Source: Bryoerythrophyllum caledonicum
Taxonomy: Eukaryota; Streptophyta; Bryopsida; Pottiales; Pottiaceae
Assembly (NCBI GenBank): GCA_963971425.1
Contig: OZ020526.1
Location: forward strand, 1,330,180-1,394,179
Reading direction: 5' to 3'
Length of the DNA stretch: 64,000 nt
Below the pieces are notes generated by a model that was not told the DNA's origin, did not search any database, and was given only the letters and a program-made list of their open reading frames with translations. A program made the position numbers and the translations under genes. Positions 11,757 through 21,410 of this stretch are shown here, in pieces; position 1 is the first letter of the stretch; each line of letters starts with the position of its first letter.

Positions 11757-11836
11757 GGGTTTAGGGTTCAGGGTTCAGGGTTCAGGTTCAGGGTGTGGGG
11801 TTTAGGGTTCAGGGTTTAGGGTGTAGGGTGTAGGGT
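11757..11836 (+). repeat. Degenerate telomere-like array upstream of the reductase gene
   Basis: About eleven variant heptamers (TTTAGGG, TTCAGGG, TGTAGGG and GTTCAGG) in a row, in the G-rich-strand orientation on the plus strand. The last unit is about 70 bp before the probable start codon at 11,908. The mixture of variants and the unique sequence on both sides show an interstitial array, not a chromosome end. Such telo-box-like motifs are common in plant promoters and 5' leaders. Confidence 0.8.
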
Positions 11837-11907
11837 TCGGCCGGCAATTGACACACTTGGCGTGGAAGTGGTTTGAATCTTGTGTTGCATGCGGGCAGAA
11901 GCAGAGG

Positions 11908-13746
11908 ATGGGCAGAAGCGAGCCATCGAGCAACAGGGCAGTGGTGCAGGCCAAGTTCCCAGGCTCAGAAGGAGGCGACTGGAGCTCCTTGCTGCGCCTC
12001 GTGCACCGGCCCGTGCCCACTGCCTCCGCGGGGACGCTCGTCGTCCGGCTCACCGTTCGCGCCGTCAACCCCAACGACCTCACCAACGTCCGCGACAGCA
12101 AGCTGCAGCGCTTCCACGACGACCACCACCCCGTCATCGGCTCCGAAGGCTGCGGGACAGTCTTTCAGGTGGGTGCAGCCCGGGACCTAATCCCTGACCT
12201 GATCCGAGCAGTGAGCTGGAGTTTCTCATGTCTCTGTGGTGGGAGTCCAGCAGAATCTGGCAGGGTGATATCGGCTTTTGGCTTCTCCTATCGTGTTGTT
12301 TCCTCGACCTGTTCACTGTGTCATTGTCCGTATCTGTGGTAGAAATTCTAGCAGGAGAATATCTACTTGTAAGGATTTTGTTGATTGAATACAAGTGTGC
12401 CATCTCCTCGCACTATGCTTCACTCCCTGACTTGTCTCCCTGAAACCCTACACCTGACCTGATCACGGTGTCACTACCTTGAATTTCTCAGTCTGGCAGG
12501 ATGATAACCACTTCAGAGTCTCTGTATTCAATGCAAGCGTGTGATTTCCTCGACTGTTTTCCAATTGTCGACAATCCCAAACCCTGCACCTGCCCTGGTG
12601 ACGGTGTCACTGCCTGGCAGGATAACATCATTTGCACTTATTATGTTTCAGGTGGGGCAAGGGGTGACGAAATTCGCGGTAGGCCAGCGCGTGGTGCCCG
12701 TTTTGTACTGGAACTACTACCTGGGCAAGGGCGAGGGTGCCTGGCAGGACTACGTCGAGGTAGCGGAGGAGGACGTGGTGGCCGTGCCCGCCGCGCTTTC
12801 CGATGAAACTGCGGCGCAGTATGTCATCAACCCCTGGACTGCGTATGGGCTCCTCACCGAGGTCGCCGTCCCGGAAGGCCACTACCTGCTCCAGACTGCC
12901 GCATCATCCACCATAGGCCGGTACGGTACAATCATGTCTCCTCAGTTTCGTCACAGACAGGAGTGACACCTTCAGGAGTTTTTGTACATGGCGTGCTGAC
13001 ATCTGCTGAAGATCATGTTTAGGGTTTAGTGGTTTGTTTCGTGGCGTAAGGGACTGACAGACATGGATCTGCAGGCAAGTGATTCAGATATGCAAACACT
13101 GGAACATCAAAACCATCAATGTGGTTCGAAGAGACGAGTATGTTGAGGAACTGAAGTCGATTGGAGCCGACGAGGTTATCAACTCCACCACTGAAGGTAT
13201 CTAAACATGGAACTGAAGTATGTTCTCCATTATGTGTGGGCTGTAGGACCTCAATTGATTGGTTGTTTTTTCCTCCAGATGTTGTGAAGAGGGTAAAGCA
13301 AATCACGAACGGAGCAGGAGCGTACGGTGCTGTTGATGTTGTTGGAGGCATCCTCACGAAGGTTTGTTTTCCATCTCTGTATCCTGATAACGAAAGGCTA
13401 CGATGACGCATTAAAAGGGTGATTATTTTGTATGAATATACAGGATGTAGCTGCAAGCGTGCAAGATGGAGGGAAGGTGTTTGTGTATGGCACGCTCGGA
13501 GGCTGGGACCTAACTGTGAGTAAGGTAGATCTGATGCGCGAGGTTGAAATCAAGTACTACCGGTTAACGAGGTGGCTTGAGAGGGGAACCAACAAGGAGA
13601 AGGTGATGAGGGATGTCATGAGGTATCTGGAAGCAGGGGTGGTGGTGCCCAACTCTGGAAAGAAATTCGCCTTGGAGGATTTCGAAGCAGCCGTTTCTGA
13701 ATCTGAGCGAGACGCAAGAGGAGGTAAAGTTCTTCTTGTGAGCTGA
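11908..13746 (+). CDS. MDR-family zinc-independent reductase (2-enoyl thioester / quinone reductase-like)
   Basis: Five exons join cleanly: 11,908-12,168, 12,652-12,920, 13,075-13,196, 13,279-13,361 and 13,444-13,746, all with GT-AG introns. The product is about 345 residues, or 365 if the in-frame ATG at 11,848 is used; I prefer 11,908. Visible MDR blocks are 'HPVIGSEGCGTVFQ', 'GQRVVPVLYWN', 'LSDETAAQYVINPWTAYGLL' and the nucleotide-binding segment 'LLQTAASSTIGRQVIQ'. The ending 'GGKVLLVS' is also typical. The catalytic-zinc cysteines of alcohol dehydrogenases are not seen. The closest architecture I know is trans-2-enoyl-CoA/ACP reductase (MECR/ETR1 of mitochondrial fatty acid synthesis) or a related NADPH:quinone reductase. 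No convincing mitochondrial leader is visible, so the exact substrate is open. The gene converges on RPC4. Confidence 0.88.
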
Positions 13747-14674
13747 CAATTCTCTTATTTTCTGATAAATCATGGAGTCCCTCTCGACTCTGCTATTTTT
13801 TACCACTCCAATTTTGGCAAGCTCTTCCTTCAGTTCTACTCACAGGTACTCACTGAAGAAATTGGCTATGTGTGAGGGGGTTTAGAATATGCCACTTTAG
13901 CCGAGGTTATCATCTCTCCCAATCAATGGCCTTCTGTTGCCCCAAATCCTCATGTATCATGGCGAATTTTTCAGAGTTCTCCAAGCTATCATCCTGGATC
14001 ACCATGGCTTATGAAGCTCCGACAGCTAAAGCATAATCAAAGTACTAATCAGCTCCGGTGAGAGGATCAATCGATTTCCAAAACAACACCTGCTTGACGC
14101 TAAACCATCCTCCTACAATCCTGGAAAGACAGTCGCCCTAATCAGTTCCCAAATTTGACACTAATCACATCAAAATGCTACAGATCGAACCAGTCTCTCT
14201 TGCCGACAGTTTACGAAATTTGTTAGAGTCATCTGCTTCCATAACATTCATTCACCTGAAACTCTGAAGATTAATCATCCTGCAGTTCACGAGCTCCGAA
14301 TCCTGTGACGACAATTGCACTCATCAGTAAATTCGTTGCTCAAACCTGAGCTAAACAATGCAACCAGTACATTAAATAAGCCTCTCATCGCCAGCTAAGA
14401 AAAATGTGCTATGAAATCAGAAGCTCCAGGTTCTGAGATCTGTGCATAAAAATCAAACCATGCATCATAAGAGTATATAAAAGATCCCTCTCAAGGAACT
14501 CAAGGTTATGAAAGTCTGTAGAAATCAATCGCTTGCAAAAACGAAGGCACTCACCTGACAAATGCTCCGCACACCGCACATGATTTCTCTTCGAGACTGG
14601 CAAAACTGTACAAGTTGGAGGAGCATACGAGGTGAGAAACATGAAATGATCATAATTGTACATGCGTTAGGGTT
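13747..14674. other. Convergent intergenic region (3' ends of reductase and RPC4)
   Basis: About 930 bp between two genes that point at each other. It presumably holds both 3' UTRs. No open frame or repeat worth naming was seen. Confidence 0.55.
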
Positions 14675-15649
14675 TCAAGGCTTGGTGGATGCTCTGAGAT
14701 CCGGCACCACATCGGCGACGTCCGGCGTGAGCACGACGCGCTTGTGCACTTCACCGACGAACCCGCACCGCTTCGCCGCCACGTTCACGGCCGCCACTTC
14801 CTGCGCAAACGCGCACTCCGTGCCCGGCAGCGCGTCCAGCACCACCTCGCCGACGCGCAGCTTCACCGCGCCGCTCTCATACACCAGCAGCTTGCCCATG
14901 GCGCCGCCGGCCAAATCCTCTAGCCTCATCATCTTCCCAGCTTGCTTCTTCCCTTGACTCAGAACCGGCAAACCCTTGGGAAACTGGAAGAAGAACAGCG
15001 CGTCCTCGTGGTTCCGGCCCACATCGAGCCCGAGCTCGTGCGCAGCGTTCTCGTCCTCCTTCTCCTCCTCCTCGTCCAACAGCCGCGGCTCTTCTCCGCC
15101 CGGCTTCCGCAACGGCAGCGTCACGGGGTAATACTTCTCGTGATCGAAACGGTCGCCGTTCTTGAAGCTCTTCTCGTCGCTCTTAAAGAGATCGAAACCC
15201 TGGCTCTTGGAGTTTCCGAAACCCTCGCTCTTGACGGAGACGACGGGGTCTTGATGGGCTTGCAGAAACTCCTGCTTCATCGCTGCAGCTCGTTTCGGTC
15301 CAAACCCTGAGGACGCGGTGGTGTGCGTCGTCGACTTGGAGCTGTCTGGGAAGCCGAAGGTGACCTTGGAAGCAGCAGGGCGCTGCGAGTGGTGGTGGTG
15401 CGGGCGATCGCTCGAGTCCACCTGCTGCAAGAGGCGCTGCAGCTCGCGCGGCACCACCGGCTCATGCGCCTGATCCCCGGTCGCGACTGGCGTCGTCGAG
15501 AGCTTCTTCTTCAGGCGCCGCTTCGTCGTCGACGCCGACGGCACCCTGGGCTCAAACTTGGTTTTCCTCACTCCGCCGTGCGTGTACTCCTCGGACGCCG
15601 CTCCCCCACCTGCTTGCAGCAACGTCGTCTTCCCGACGTTCTCCTCCAT
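14675..15649 (-). CDS. RPC4: RNA polymerase III subunit RPC4 (POLR3D homologue)
   Basis: A single-exon frame of 324 residues starting MEENVGK. The frame is open a further 33 codons upstream, but this Met gives the more typical N-terminus. The basic segment 'RKTKFEPRVPSASTTKRRLK' (about residues 28-47) matches the conserved KFxPxxPxR(R/K)K region. The C-terminal half from 'YYPVTLPLRKPGG' (about 174) through 'GKLLVYESGAVKLRVGEVVL' to 'FVGEVHKRVVLTPDV' is the RPC4 domain. That domain pairs with RPC5 in a TFIIF-like subcomplex used in Pol III termination and reinitiation. The middle is a low-complexity, Ser/Lys-rich linker, as usual for the family. It acts in the nucleus. The stop (TGA) is at 14,675-14,677. 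Confidence 0.93.
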   Translation of the reverse strand: MEENVGKTTLLQAGGGAASEEYTHGGVRKTKFEPRVPSASTTKRRLKKKLSTTPVATGDQAHEPVVPRELQRLLQQVDSSDRPHHHHSQRPAASKVTFGFPDSSKSTTHTTASSGFGPKRAAAMKQEFLQAHQDPVVSVKSEGFGNSKSQGFDLFKSDEKSFKNGDRFDHEKYYPVTLPLRKPGGEEPRLLDEEEEKEDENAAHELGLDVGRNHEDALFFFQFPKGLPVLSQGKKQAGKMMRLEDLAGGAMGKLLVYESGAVKLRVGEVVLDALPGTECAFAQEVAAVNVAAKRCGFVGEVHKRVVLTPDVADVVPDLRASTKP

Positions 15650-16297
15650 GATCGCAAGAAACAACGACAGAGCTCTCACCTCTAAGCGCATGCAGGACGT
15701 GAAATACCCAAGGGTTTCAAGCAGCCATGTCTCAATCTCTGAGATCAAACCCTCACCACTAGTTCCATGGTCTGATCCTTCACGTGTTGTGTATGGACTT
15801 GAGCAAAGTGGCAGTGAAGACGATCATCTCTCATGACGTGACTCGAGGGTTTCAAGCAGCCATGTCCCAACATCGGTGACGAAACCCTTCACGAGATGTG
15901 TTGATCTAGAGCACAAGATCAACACAATGAGCACTCTTCAGTAAAAAAATATATCAAGGTTGCAGCTTCGCTTCTCTGCTGTCGGTGTAAATATGAGGGC
16001 TCTATGGTTGTCGGCAACGGACGGCGCTCGCTTCTCGACATGGAAATACAAGCTTGTGGGGACTCCTTTGGCGTTGTTTGGGGGCCAAACTAGGCCGCTG
16101 CTTTCACATCCACTGTCTGTGCTGTACTGTACATACACGGCTCAAGGTATATTCATGAGGAAAATCAGTAAACTCTATGCTTAAACCACGATTAATTAAC
16201 CCTTTCACGACGAGGCCATGCATGGGGCCCTGAATTTTCTTGCTATTTAATAGATTCTGCACAACAGCGGTACATTTCATTGTTCACTTTTTCACAG
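15650..16297. other. RPC4 upstream region
   Basis: Contains a duplicated segment: GGGTTTCAAGCAGCCATGTC occurs near 15,711 and again near 15,849, followed in each case by similar sequence with CCAT/CAAC differences. These could be promoter or 5'-leader repeats of RPC4. No gene is supported here. Confidence 0.5.
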
Positions 16298-16300
16298 TAA

Positions 16301-18272
16301 GGGCCTGTTTACACTAAGGTGAAGAAGTGCACCGGTCGGTCAAGAAGGCATGCCCAAGACATGGTTATTTGAGGCAAGGGACGATGTGCCGGAGAAGAGG
16401 AAAAGACAATAAAAAAATGTGTCAAGAGGTCTTGACCGGCCGTAGTGTAACCACCTAGAGGAGAAGTGTACCGGACAACTTCATGAAGAGGTCTTGACCG
16501 GCCGTAGTGTAACCATCTAAAGGAGAAGTGTATCAGATATCTTCATCGGACTACTTCACAAAATGGTCATAGCCGGCTATAGTAGAAACCTTACCGGATA
16601 ATAAACGACCATTGCATTGAAATTTTTAAAAAATTGTATTGATTAAAAAATAAAATATATTTGGCAATGTTTTGGAACTTCTTTCACAACATGAATTTTT
16701 TGAAAATGTTCCACCTCTATAAGACATCCAAGTTAAGGTAAATAAGTAGCTAACATTATTTTCTTAACCCCTAAGGGACCAAAAGTCCCCCTGGGGTCAT
16801 TTTGGATTTTGGGCATGTACTTACAATTCGAAAAAAAATCCTTTTTAATTGATTTTTTTTTCAAGATAGGATCTCATGAGAGCTTTGTGGAGATTTTTTT
16901 TTCCAGATAGGATCTGATGAGAGCTTTGTGGAGATTTTTTTTTTTTTTTTTTGGATTTGTGGTTTGAAAGTTAGTACCACTTAAAGCCAAAAGTGGGGAC
17001 TCCAGGCACCTCCAAAATTTTTGACAAAAGTTTCTATTGACATTGAGATTTTTCACACATATAAAGAATATTTCCTTTTTAGAAATCTTCAAAAAAAATT
17101 CTTGTCTTTAGTGTAGAAAGGCATTTTATTCCAAGTCAAACATTTTCACACATTTTCGGGCAACGAGGGAAAAAAACTTCATCTTTTCTACATAAAATCT
17201 AGAGATCTTCATATTTTTCACTTTTTATTTTTTCAACAACAATATGTGGTGAAAACCTTCTTATTGACCGTTTGGATTATCATTTGAATACATACGTAGT
17301 TCACAAAAAAATAAAACATGAAATGGCAATTTTGAACCTCCACTCCTTGCACACTTGTTTTTAACATGCTACACCCCTGTTTTACCTCTAAAAATTGGTG
17401 TGTTGGGAAATAACATCATGCTTAAGACAATGGTAAAAGATTTAGACCTTGTACAATGAAAAAATTTGATACAAAGTGAAGTCGAAGTCTGCTGATCTAC
17501 TCAACGCAGGGAAGAAAATGAACCATTGTTTTGACTTCAAACACTAAAATCTATCAATCCGTGCGGTGGATTGCAACCAAAAATTATATGGCACGTTCAT
17601 AATGAAGTCTATTTAAAGGTCTTACGGTTGAAAATCCAAAATTCACTTTAAAATGTGATTTTTATGTCTCTTTTTGGCAGTGACAATTTTGGAGTGGTTT
17701 TAGAGCGAAAGTGGTCGTGGTCCTTTAGAGGTTAATGATTTTTAAAGAAATGACGTGTCCATAGTGGAAAAATTACATCCTTTAGAGAGTCAAAGTGGAC
17801 TGACCATGTAAAAAATGGTCCAAATTTATTTTTTTCCAAATTAAACGTAACATTAGGGGACCATGCAATACTATGTATTGGAGCATGTTAAAATGCCTAA
17901 AAAGAAGCCCTAAACCTTCAAAAATGACCTTGGAATGTTTAGGACAGCACATGCGTAGGTAGTGTAGGATGAGAATAGAAGCATTGCATGAATATTTTAT
18001 TCAAGTTGGAGTTCTCCGGAGGCCATGTTTCTTGTCCGAGGCTTTGAGCTCGCCCAAGAAACTTGACCTCCGGAGAACCTCCCCTCCAAAAAGTGTCGCC
18101 ACATTGGCAGCCATGTCATTTTTTCTTTCATGCACAAAGTTCTCCACCGGAGGACTCTTGGCCGTAGTGTAAACCCCCATCGGAGAAGAGCGTCACTCTT
18201 GGCCAATCAAATTTCAGAATTCCCCTAGAATTCATGACCGGTGGACTTCTCCACCATAATGTAAACTGGCCC
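16301..18272. mobile_element. PIF/Harbinger-type non-autonomous element, ~2 kb, with nested repeat
   Basis: The terminal inverted repeats match at about 32 of 37 positions. The left end starts GGGCCTGTTTACACTAAGG. The right end, reverse-complemented, starts GGGCCAGTTTACATTATGG. A perfect TAA duplication flanks it (16,298-16,300 and 18,273-18,275). End sequence and 3-bp TWA target both fit PIF/Harbinger (Tourist). Subterminal regions carry repeats of a unit containing GACCGGCCGTAGTGTAACC. No transposase is seen. A family-1 TTAA element (16,764-17,735) sits inside and accounts for half its length. Confidence 0.88.
16764..17735 (+). mobile_element. TTAA-ended repeat, family 1, copy B (complete)
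   Basis: 972 bp including the flanking tetramers. It starts TTAACCCCTAAGGGACC and ends GGTCCTTTAGAGGTTAA, nearly perfect inverse ends with TTAA on each side. It shares all internal landmarks with copies at 10.2, 18.3, 46.0 and 49.0 kb. It lies inside the Harbinger-type element and so inserted after it. Confidence 0.85.
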
Positions 18273-18309
18273 TAATTATTGCTTGCCTCAACCTATTGGA
18301 GACTTCTAC

Positions 18310-19160
18310 ATCTAACCGTAGGATCTAAATAAAGACTTATTCATTCACGCCCTCACAAAATTTCAGAAACTTTGACCGCACGGATTGAAAGATTTTAGTG
18401 TTTGAGTAGAGAAATCCGTTCTTTTTCTTCCCTACATTGAGTGGATCATCAGACTTTGACTTCACTTGGAGTCAAGTTTTTGCACTACACAAGGTCCGAA
18501 AACATTACCATCATGTTAATTATGATGTTATTTCCTTATTCACCAATTTTTAGAGGTAGATAAGGGATGTAGCGTATTTAAAACAAATGTGCAAGGAGTG
18601 GAGGTTCAAAAATTGCCAATTCACATTGTATTTTTTTGTGAACTAAATATGTTTTAGAATGATAATCCGAATGGTCAATAAGAAGGTTTACACCACATCA
18701 TGTTGTTGAAAAATTAAATTGTAAGAAATATGAAGATCTCTAAGTTTTATGTGGAAAAGAAGAAGTTTTTTTGGTACCTTGCTCGACAAAGTGTGACAAC
18801 GTGCGAAAATGTTTGACTTAGATTATTATGCTATTTTCTACTTAAGACAAGAGATTTTTTTTGACAATATGAAAGGAAATAATAGTATTTTCTGCTATTG
18901 AAAATCCCACATATAATAGAGTGTCCTAGCAAAAGTTTTTAGAGGTGCCTGACGTGCCCACTCTCCCCGTTTGAAATTCAAAACCCTATATTTTTTTCAT
19001 TAAATGTTGGATTTAGGGAAATTATTGGACTTACATGAAGCTTTTAGCAATGTCCATCTACAGTAGAAATTTCAAAAGGGAATGTTACAAATTGACACCA
19101 TAGGAACCTGCCCAAACCTTCAAGAGTCTCCCAAGGGGACACTTCAGCCTTTAGGGGTTA
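18310..19160 (-). mobile_element. TTAA-ended repeat, family 1, copy C (inverted, one end lost)
   Basis: Reverse orientation relative to copy B. The high-coordinate end reads CCTTTAGGGGTTA; the other end is truncated near 18,310. Shared landmarks include GACCGCACGGATTGAAAG and ACTTGGAGTCAAG (reverse complements of those in copy A). Confidence 0.8.
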
Positions 19161-19261
19161 TTCATACTCTAGACTAGTATACTATCTTGTTGTCCCCAAT
19201 GGGCAATGTCAGTTGAGGTAAGTTAACTAAATTTGTAAAAGTAAAAGTGTAAAAGTAAAAA

Positions 19262-19399
19262 TGAGCCATGATGATCTCTGGACAGAAGGCGGCGCACTTT
19301 GCCCTCAAGGGGCTGGGCCTGCCCAACGAGATGGACGGCAACTACAAGACCCCAAGCTGGTTCTCACCTCCACCAGTGACATGACCGCGCCTGCTTAGA
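19262..19399 (+). pseudogene. THI4: 3' end of a THI4 (thiazole synthase) gene, broken
   Basis: The translation reads '[20 protein letters not shown]' and then 'NEMDGNYK', which is the conserved C-terminal block of THI4/THI1: [23 protein letters not shown] frame change then occurs, and the other frame gives '[15 protein letters not shown]' plus a TAG stop, fitting the family's final residues (PELVLAA-). The codon before the first recognisable Ala is a stop where Gly is expected, and all upstream THI4 sequence is absent. The copy is therefore 5'-truncated and dead, unless the frame change is a sequencing error and upstream exons lie elsewhere. THI4 makes the thiazole half of thiamin in the plastid. 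Its downstream sequence still carries a TPP aptamer (19,616-19,697). Confidence 0.85.
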
Positions 19400-19615
19400 T
19401 TGCTGGAGATTCATCGTCCACAGAGCATGTTTGATGTGCGAGGACAATCTTTTAGGCGTGTAAGTATCTAGAAACCATGTGTGAAAGGGTTGTAATCTGC
19501 GGGTTGGGTGGGGTAGTTAGTTGTGTTTGGGTTGTCGTGCACCGCTTCCTTGAGAGCTTGAACGACTATACCCCTCGTTTTCTCATAATGAAGTTGATGC
19601 ATGTTGCTAATTCTT

Positions 19616-19697
19616 GGCGCCGGGGGTGCTTGCTTTAAGCAGGCTGAGAGAGTCCCTTACAACCTGATCAGGATAATACATGCGAAGGGAGTGCGCC
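19616..19697 (+). ncRNA. TPP riboswitch aptamer (THI box) in the THI4 3' region
   Basis: All key parts of the thiamin-pyrophosphate aptamer are in order. P1 is a perfect 5-bp helix (GGCGC 19,616-19,620 with GCGCC 19,693-19,697). P2 is GGG (19,624-19,626) with CCC (19,654-19,656). P3 is GCTTGC/GCAGGC with a five-base loop. The invariant CTGAGA pyrimidine-binding turn is at 19,644-19,649. CCTGATC is at 19,663-19,669, and GCGAAGGGA at 19,682-19,690. The P5 helix has one apparent mismatch (CAGG against CAUG). A splice-acceptor-like TTGTGCAG follows at about 19,711-19,718. In plants this aptamer normally sits in the THIC 3' UTR and controls alternative splicing and 3'-end formation. Here it follows a THI4 tail. 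Confidence 0.9.
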
Positions 19698-19719
19698 GTT
19701 GATGTTGGTTGTGCAGGTG

Positions 19720-20152
19720 CCGGGGCGGCGATAATCGACGGCGAACTAGCTGCTGACAATGATTTAATTGCCGATGCTTTGTTTATCTTGCATGTTTTGC
19801 CTGTTTCTGCGTTTGTTACTTGATGTGCTTGTTCGATTTTGTCTGGTCATGAGGAGGCGTTGAATAAGCAACCATGTGGTTGGAGACTGGTAGAGGAACA
19901 GATTATCTAGAAAAGACCATCAACTTGAAGTTCATGGCAGACTGCACAGAAGGATGGCATTTTAGGCACATCACGTACGAAAAACAGATGCTGTGTTCAA
20001 AACACAACATTTACTTAAAAGCTCTAAGACATGCTACTAGACAACCATGTCTTGTGTCATGAATTATCTTCCAAACTACAAAAGCATGCAAAATTACAAT
20101 CAATACCTTGTCCATAACAAACTTCCTCACACATGCATGTGTAGTGATGAAA
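19720..20152. other. Remaining THI4-like 3' region and spacer
   Basis: The first ~150 bp after the aptamer (with GTTTGTTACTTGATGTGCTT) could be residual 3' UTR. The rest is AT-rich. A 62-codon frame at 19,874-20,062 (+) has no recognisable motif. Confidence 0.45.
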
Positions 20153-20949
20153 TCACTTTGTAGCCTTGTTATTTCCACCCTCATTTGGCTTGTATTCTAA
20201 GAAGCCGAGTCTATGTCTCTTCAAGTTCTTATCTTGTTCTCCACGAGCAAAATAAGATTGCGACAATGGATGAAGAATGCCCGCATCGGACTTCGCTTCC
20301 AACTCCAATAATGTGCCTTCTAATGCTTCTAACTCTTGAATGCTCATCAGCAGATCTGTGATTGATTGCTAGAAGCTGCTTCTCGAGCACATTCGAAACA
20401 TTCTCCTCTACGTTGGCCTCTAAGTTGGCCTCCCCGTCATGAGGTTCCACATCTACTTCTTGAACCAATCCTCCTTCACAAGATGAGTCAATGCTAGAAA
20501 CGTCAAAACCACCTGCAATAGTGCCCCGTAGTGTTCCAGCATGACAAATGATCGCAATTACCCCAGTGATTGTACACTGTAGGAAAATTACTCACCGATG
20601 TTCATATCGCAATATCCTCTCCATTTGAATACAACATAACATGGCTATCAGGAATTTCAAAGGAATAGAGAACAACACCTGCCACGATGCCTTCAGCTTT
20701 CCCTTTCTTCACAAATCCATAAATTCGGCATTGCACAGCATACTAATAATGCGTAAGCATCCAAATTAGCCAGTCAAGGCGGCGACCACTGTAGCGCTGC
20801 ATGGAAGTAGACAATATAGTTTTGAGATTACCATGGTAGTTTTCTATAGTAGCGTTTGTATCTTGATTTGTAGCGTTTGCATCAAAAAGTAGCGTTTGCA
20901 TTAAAAAGGGGATGTCCAAAACAAAATTAATCATAACTGCAATCATCAA
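20153..20949 (-). pseudogene. MULE/SWIM-type transposase-derived relic
   Basis: Minus-strand pieces in successive frames read 'NQDTNATIENYHGNLKTIL' and 'SGRRLDWLIWMLTHY', then 'CRIYGFVKKGKAEGIVAG' and 'SHVMLYSNGEDIAI', and finally an acidic tail at 20,153-20,468. This resembles the segment of plant SWIM-zinc-finger MULE-derived proteins in which a TNxxIExYHxxLK block and a GRRLDWLIxxL block precede the SWIM finger. The cysteines of the finger are lost. Stops and frame shifts separate the pieces, so it is a dead copy of a plain DNA-transposon or domesticated transposase gene. The family call is moderate. Confidence 0.5.
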
Positions 20950-21080
20950 ACTACACTCCTCGTGTTACAACAACAAAAAATCATCTCCTCTGTGCCCCCA
21001 TCATATTATATTGCTACAGCTACTCTGTACCGAAATTTGAAACCATGGTATGGTGTACCAAGTAGAGGAAGACTTGCTTA

Positions 21081-21170
21081 TCAACCCCTAAAGTACCAAG
21101 TGTCCAGAAATGACAATTTGAAGGTTCGGTCAGGTTCATATGATGTCAATTTCTAACACTATCTGTAGTA
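21081..21170 (+). mobile_element. Fragment of family-1 TTAA repeat (copy D)
   Basis: CAACCCCTAAAGTACCAAGTG followed by GGTTCGGTCAGGTTC and GATGTCAATTTCTAACA matches the first ~90 bp of copy A at 10.2 kb. The remainder is missing. Confidence 0.65.
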
Positions 21171-21238
21171 AACCTGGTCGATAATTTGGAGGACATGCAA
21201 AAAGTGATAATGCAATCTCTTTGCTAACTAGGAGGTAA

Positions 21239-21410
21239 GGCTTAATGAAATTCTACGAAGTTAAATTTAACCAAAAGAAGGATTTTAGTTCAAGAATGTT
21301 AAGTCTTGAACTAAAAGGTGTAAGTCTTGCTAAACTTTAATATCTTTTGTATTCTACAGAGTAAAATATGTGCCTATATATACGGTTCCCGACCATTGTT
21401 TAAGGGTTGA
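21239..21410 (+). mobile_element. Family-2 TTAA MITE, copy 2 (partial)
   Basis: It shares AAGGTGTAAGTCTTGCTAAA, TTTTGTATTCTACAGAGTAA and GGTTCCCGACC with the copy at 3.8 kb, ending GTTTAAGGGTTGA. The left half is degenerate. Confidence 0.65.

Noticed and set aside
11757-11836. A true chromosome end
   Set aside because: The array is short, full of variants and flanked by unique sequence and a gene.
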